A DNA stretch of 64,000 bases from RYN-111 sp963760125 (GTDB taxonomy: Bacteria > Actinomycetota > Actinomycetes > Mycobacteriales > SCTD01), in assembly GCA_963760125.1 (NCBI GenBank), contig CAVXBV010000002.1:62001-126000 (forward strand), written 5' to 3'. The position numbers and the translations under genes are program-made. Each line of letters opens with the position of its first letter. The first letter of the stretch is position 1. Under the pieces are notes generated by a model, which was given only the letters and a program-made list of their open reading frames with translations, was not told the DNA's origin and made no database searches. Shown in pieces: positions 60,934-64,000 of this stretch.

Positions 60934-61857
60934 CTAACCGACGTCCGCGACCTCGCGCTCGCGCAGGTGACCCTCGAGCTTGCGCTTGATCCGCTGCAGC
61001 GCGTTGTCGATCGACTTCACGTGGCGCTGGAGCCGCTCGGCGATCTCCTGGTAGCTCTTGCCCTCGACGTACAGCCGCAGGACCTCGGTCTCGAGGTCGG
61101 ACAGCACCTCGTCGAAGTGCGCCTGCAGCGCCCGGATCCGCTCCGCGGAGATGACCAGGTCGGCCGGGTCGCTGATCGCCACGGTCGGCAGGACGTCGGC
61201 CAGCACCCGCTCGCCGTCACCCCCGTCGCCGTCGCCACCGACCGGTCGGCTGAAGCTCACGTAGTTGTTGAGCGGGCCGTGCTTCTGGCGCGTCGCCGTC
61301 TTGATCGCGGTGATGATCTGGCGCGTCACGCAGAGCTCGGCGAACGCCCGGAAGCTCGACTGCATGTCCGGGTTGAAGTCGCGGATGGCCTTGTACAGGC
61401 CGATCATGCCCTCCTGGACGATGTCCTCCCGGTCGGCTCCGACCAGGAAGTACGAACGGGCCTTCACGCGGGCGAACGCGCGGTACTTCGTCAGCAGGTC
61501 GGCCAGTGCAGTGTCGTCCCCGCCACGAGCCGCCTGGACCAGCTCGTTGTCGGAGCGCTCGGCGTTCGTGCGCCAGCGGTCCGCCAGGCCCCCGCCCTCG
61601 TGGGAGCGGTGGAGGTCGCGGTCGAGCTCCTCGACGAGGGCCTCGGCGTCGGTGATCTCCTGCGCCAGGGAGGCGGCGAGCTCGATCTCGATCTCGCGCT
61701 CGAGGTCGGCCTGCGCCTGCGCCTCGGGGTCCAGGACCTCCGGGACGTCCACGACGGACGCCTCGGGCTCGACGGGGCTCATCACCACGGTGAGGGCAGC
61801 CCGCGAGCGGGCCCGGGCTGTCGACGTGCTGGGCATGCGGTCGCGAAGTGGTCGCAT
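60934..61857 (-). CDS. Sigma-70 family factor of the SigH (sporulation-type) group
   Basis: 307 residues from ATG 61857 (GGGAG upstream). An N-terminal acidic extension of about 105 residues precedes sigma region 2 (LLTKYRAFARVKARSYFLVGADREDIVQEGMIGLYKAIRDFNPDMQSSFRAFAELCVTRQIITAIK). Region 4 follows (LSDLETEVLRLYVEGKSYQEIAERLQRHVKSIDNALQRIKRKL). There is no separate region 3 beyond a linker. It resembles Bacillus SigH. The acidic N-terminus may be regulatory. Target genes cannot be read here. Confidence 0.85.
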   Translation of the reverse strand: MRPLRDRMPSTSTARARSRAALTVVMSPVEPEASVVDVPEVLDPEAQAQADLEREIEIELAASLAQEITDAEALVEELDRDLHRSHEGGGLADRWRTNAERSDNELVQAARGGDDTALADLLTKYRAFARVKARSYFLVGADREDIVQEGMIGLYKAIRDFNPDMQSSFRAFAELCVTRQIITAIKTATRQKHGPLNNYVSFSRPVGGDGDGGDGERVLADVLPTVAISDPADLVISAERIRALQAHFDEVLSDLETEVLRLYVEGKSYQEIAERLQRHVKSIDNALQRIKRKLEGHLREREVADVG

Positions 61858-62017
61858 GCGGCACGCTCCCTTCAGCCTGTCGGTTCGGTCGTCCCGAACT
61901 CCAGTGTCGCAGGTCACAACGAGCGGGACCAGGGCAGGTGACGGGTTCAGAAGGGTGACATGGATCGCCCGTTCGGCGCAGTGAGGTTGCACTTCCCCCG
62001 CGCTCGCGCCCCTCCGC

Positions 62018-63016
62018 TCAGCCCTGGCGACGCCGTCGCGCGACCTCAGCGAGGGCCACGGCGGCCGCGATCCCGGCGTTCAGGGACTCGGTCTGACCCA
62101 CCATCGGGATGCTCACGGTCAGGTCGCAGGTCTCGGCCACCAGGCGGCCCAGGCCGTCTCCCTCGGAACCGACGACGAGCACCAACGGGCTCGTCGCCAC
62201 CTCCAGGTCGTCGAGCTCCACGGTGCCGCCGGCCGCCAGCCCCACGGTAAACAGCCCGGCTTGCTTGTACGCCGTGAGCGTGCGGGACAGGTTGGTGCAG
62301 CGCGCGATGGGCAGCCGCGCGGCCGCACCGGCGCTGGTGCGCCACGCCGACGCCGTCATCCCGGCGCTCCGGCGCTCCGGCAGCAGGACCCCCTGGGCCC
62401 CGAACGCGGCGGCCGAGCGCACCACGGCACCGAGGTTGCGGGGGTCGGTCACGCCGTCCAGCGCCACGATCAGCGGGACATCGGCCTCGAGGGCACGTGC
62501 CAGCAGGTCGTCGGGGTGCAGGTAGGTGTAGGCCGGCACCTGCAGCGCGATGCCCTGGTGCATCATCCCGCCGGTCATCTTGTCCATCTGCGCGCGGGAC
62601 ATCTCCAGGATGGAGATGCCCGCCTTGCCCGCCAACGACAGGCACTCGGCCATGCGCTCGTCGTTGTCGGCGCCGAGCGCGACGTACAGCGCGGTGGCAG
62701 GGACGCGCGTCCTGAGCGCCTCGACCACGACGTTGCGCCCGAAGATCGTCTCCGGCGCGTCCGCGTCCGGCTTGACCCCCCGTGCCTTGGCCGGCGCCGT
62801 GCCGCGCGAACCCGTGGTGGGCTTGGCCGGGACGCGCTTGGCGACGGCGGCAGCGCGGCGGGCCTTCGGGTGGCCCTTGCGCTCCTCGCCGGGCGGCGTG
62901 GGCTTCTTGCCCTCGAGCCGGCGCTTGCTCTGCCCGCCCGAGCCGGCCGCCGCGCCCTTGCGGTGCGAGCCTGGCTTGTTGCCACGACCGCCCTGTCCAC
63001 CCTTGGCAACGCTCAT
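62018..63016 (-). CDS. rlmB: 23S rRNA 2'-O-methyltransferase RlmB
   Basis: 332 residues. A basic, Lys/Arg/Gly-rich N-terminal extension (about 85 residues) precedes the SpoU/TrmH fold: substrate-binding part IFGRNVVVEALRTR, then the knot motifs LDGVTDPRNLGAVVRSAAAFGA, LVLVVGSEGDGLGRLV and SIPMVGQTESLNAGIAAAVAL, which bind SAM. It methylates a ribose in 23S rRNA (G2251 in E. coli). The gene lies seven bases downstream of cysS, a common pair. Confidence 0.92.
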   Translation of the reverse strand: MSVAKGGQGGRGNKPGSHRKGAAAGSGGQSKRRLEGKKPTPPGEERKGHPKARRAAAVAKRVPAKPTTGSRGTAPAKARGVKPDADAPETIFGRNVVVEALRTRVPATALYVALGADNDERMAECLSLAGKAGISILEMSRAQMDKMTGGMMHQGIALQVPAYTYLHPDDLLARALEADVPLIVALDGVTDPRNLGAVVRSAAAFGAQGVLLPERRSAGMTASAWRTSAGAAARLPIARCTNLSRTLTAYKQAGLFTVGLAAGGTVELDDLEVATSPLVLVVGSEGDGLGRLVAETCDLTVSIPMVGQTESLNAGIAAAVALAEVARRRRQG

Positions 63017-63023
63017 GAGCTGC

Positions 63024-64000
63024 TCACGTACCTAGTCTCCATCGGACCCCACCTGCGGTGTCCTCGAGCACGATGCCGGCTGCGGTGAGCCGGTCACGGA
63101 GTGCGTCCGCCTGCGCCCAGTCCTTGCGCTCCCGCGCCTGCGCGCGGGTCTCCACCACCAGGTCGACGAGCGCGTCGACGACGGGCGTCAGCGCGCCGCC
63201 CTCGGTGCTCGCCCAGTCGGCGGGGTCCAGTCCCAGCACGCCCAGCATCCGGCGTACGACGCTCAGGACGCCCCCGGCCGGCGCGCCCGCCGCCAGCGCG
63301 GTGTTGCCCTCGCGGACGGCGTCGTGGATGACACCGAGCGCGCGCGAGACGCCGAGGTCGTCGTCCATCGCCGCGGCGAAGGCGTCCCAGACGCCGTCGG
63401 GCTCGGGGGCCTCCGGCGAACCGGCGGCGTTGCGCACGAAGGTCTCGAGCCGGCCGTAGGCGGCCGCGGCCTCGGCGACGACGAGGTCGCTCCACTCGAT
63501 GGTGCTGCGGTAGTGCGCCGCGCCGAGGGCGTAGCGCAGCACGACCGGCGGGATCGTCTGGAGGGCGTCGGCGACGGTCACGCTGTTGCCCAGGCTCTTG
63601 CTCATCTTCTCGCCGCCCTTGGCGGTGACCAGCCCGTGGTGCAGCCAGGTCGTGGCGAAGGGGTGCCCGGCGGCGGTGCTCTGCGCGTCCTCGTTCTCGT
63701 GGTGCGGGAAGACGAGGTCCAGGCCACCGCCGTGCAGGTCGAACGCCTCGCCGAGGTAGGTCACGGCCATCGCAGAGCACTCGATGTGCCAGCCGGGCCG
63801 GCCGGGGCCCCACGGGCTGTCCCAGCTCGGCTCGCCGGGCTTGGCGGCCTTCCAGAGCGCGAAGTCGACCGGGTCGCGCTTGAGGGAGTCGTCCGCCTCG
63901 CCCTGACGCAGGTTGTCGAGGGACTGCTTGGACAGCTCGCCGTACGTCGGGACCCCCCGCACGTGCAGGTAGACGTCCCCGCCGCTGGCGTACGCCTTGT
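63024..64000 (-). CDS. cysS: Cysteine--tRNA ligase, N-terminus beyond the window
   Basis: The C-terminal 324 residues are visible. AYASGGDVYLHVRGVPTYGE begins the readable part. WHIECSAM and HHENEDAQS are zinc-site motifs, KMSKSLGN is the class I KMSKS loop, and a C-terminal helical anticodon-binding domain ends LTAAGIVLEDTAGGVRW. It charges tRNA-Cys. The gene continues past position 64000; the N-terminal HIGH motif is outside. Confidence 0.94.
   Translation of the reverse strand, partial: KAYASGGDVYLHVRGVPTYGELSKQSLDNLRQGEADDSLKRDPVDFALWKAAKPGEPSWDSPWGPGRPGWHIECSAMAVTYLGEAFDLHGGGLDLVFPHHENEDAQSTAAGHPFATTWLHHGLVTAKGGEKMSKSLGNSVTVADALQTIPPVVLRYALGAAHYRSTIEWSDLVVAEAAAAYGRLETFVRNAAGSPEAPEPDGVWDAFAAAMDDDLGVSRALGVIHDAVREGNTALAAGAPAGGVLSVVRRMLGVLGLDPADWASTEGGALTPVVDALVDLVVETRAQARERKDWAQADALRDRLTAAGIVLEDTAGGVRWRLGT

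Overview
The window is a stretch of a very GC-rich genome, and the gene content points to an actinobacterium. The markers are a GroEL2-type chaperonin with two CIRCE operators, an XPB-type helicase beside a helicase-associated-domain protein, DUF3027, DUF2771, DUF2530, DUF3263 and LytR_C proteins, a CDC48-like AAA ATPase, an NDMA-type alcohol dehydrogenase and a SigH-like sigma factor. The mix looks most like Nocardioidaceae or a related family, but that placement is an inference from gene content. Several linkages recall other actinobacteria: groEL2, CDC48-like ATPase, LytR_C and DUF3263 resemble the Rv0430-Rv0440 neighbourhood of Mycobacterium tuberculosis, and groEL2 near thrC resembles Streptomyces.

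Layout. 1-3.7 kb: a purine permease (cut by the window edge), DUF2530 and a secreted beta-propeller protein. 3.2-8.7 kb: a reverse-strand branched-chain amino-acid type ABC operon (substrate-binding lipoprotein, LivH, a fused LivM-LivG, LivF and a small membrane protein), whose promoter overlaps a CRP-like box. 8.8-18.2 kb: an exopolysaccharide-type cluster (GT4, GT2, flippase, GT14-like enzyme, large polytopic protein, secreted GH16 glucanase, lipoprotein). 18.3-25.8 kb: DUF3027, DUF2771, cold-shock protein, LarE, a Crp/Fnr regulator, an Ala/Thr-rich protein and a helicase-associated protein. 25.8-34.1 kb: XPB, an inositol-phosphatase-like enzyme, a PfkB kinase, a small Fe-S island (YjdI-like, YjdJ-like and a double CDGSH protein), LtrA, a hydrolase and a YiiX-like enzyme.

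34.2-46.4 kb is the most unusual part. An MFS transporter fused to a cyclic-nucleotide-binding domain and a patatin lipase is broken by three +1 frameshifts. It converges on a 1231-residue protein with two cyclase domains, an ATPase and TPR repeats. Next comes a 1765-residue secreted gingipain-like (C25) peptidase carrying an array of FSPSI pentapeptides. The cyclase could supply the nucleotide for the neighbouring binding domain and for the Crp protein; this is inferred from domains only.

46.5-64 kb: groEL2, a flavin-reductase-fold protein, a cation/proton antiporter, DUF421, thrC behind a SAM-I riboswitch, a CDC48-like ATPase, LytR_C, DUF3263, glutamate dehydrogenase, the alcohol dehydrogenase behind a palindromic operator, tRNA-Thr(TGT), a DUF4442 thioesterase, a LysM protein, the sigma factor, rlmB and the 3' part of cysS.

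A recurring theme is a TANNNT-type -10 hexamer ending 6-7 bases before a start codon. This implies many leaderless mRNAs and was used to choose several starts. Gene ends are tightly packed, with 1-17 base overlaps at most operon joints. The only stretch over 300 bases without a gene is 16845-17382, which holds palindromic sequence but no convincing coding region.
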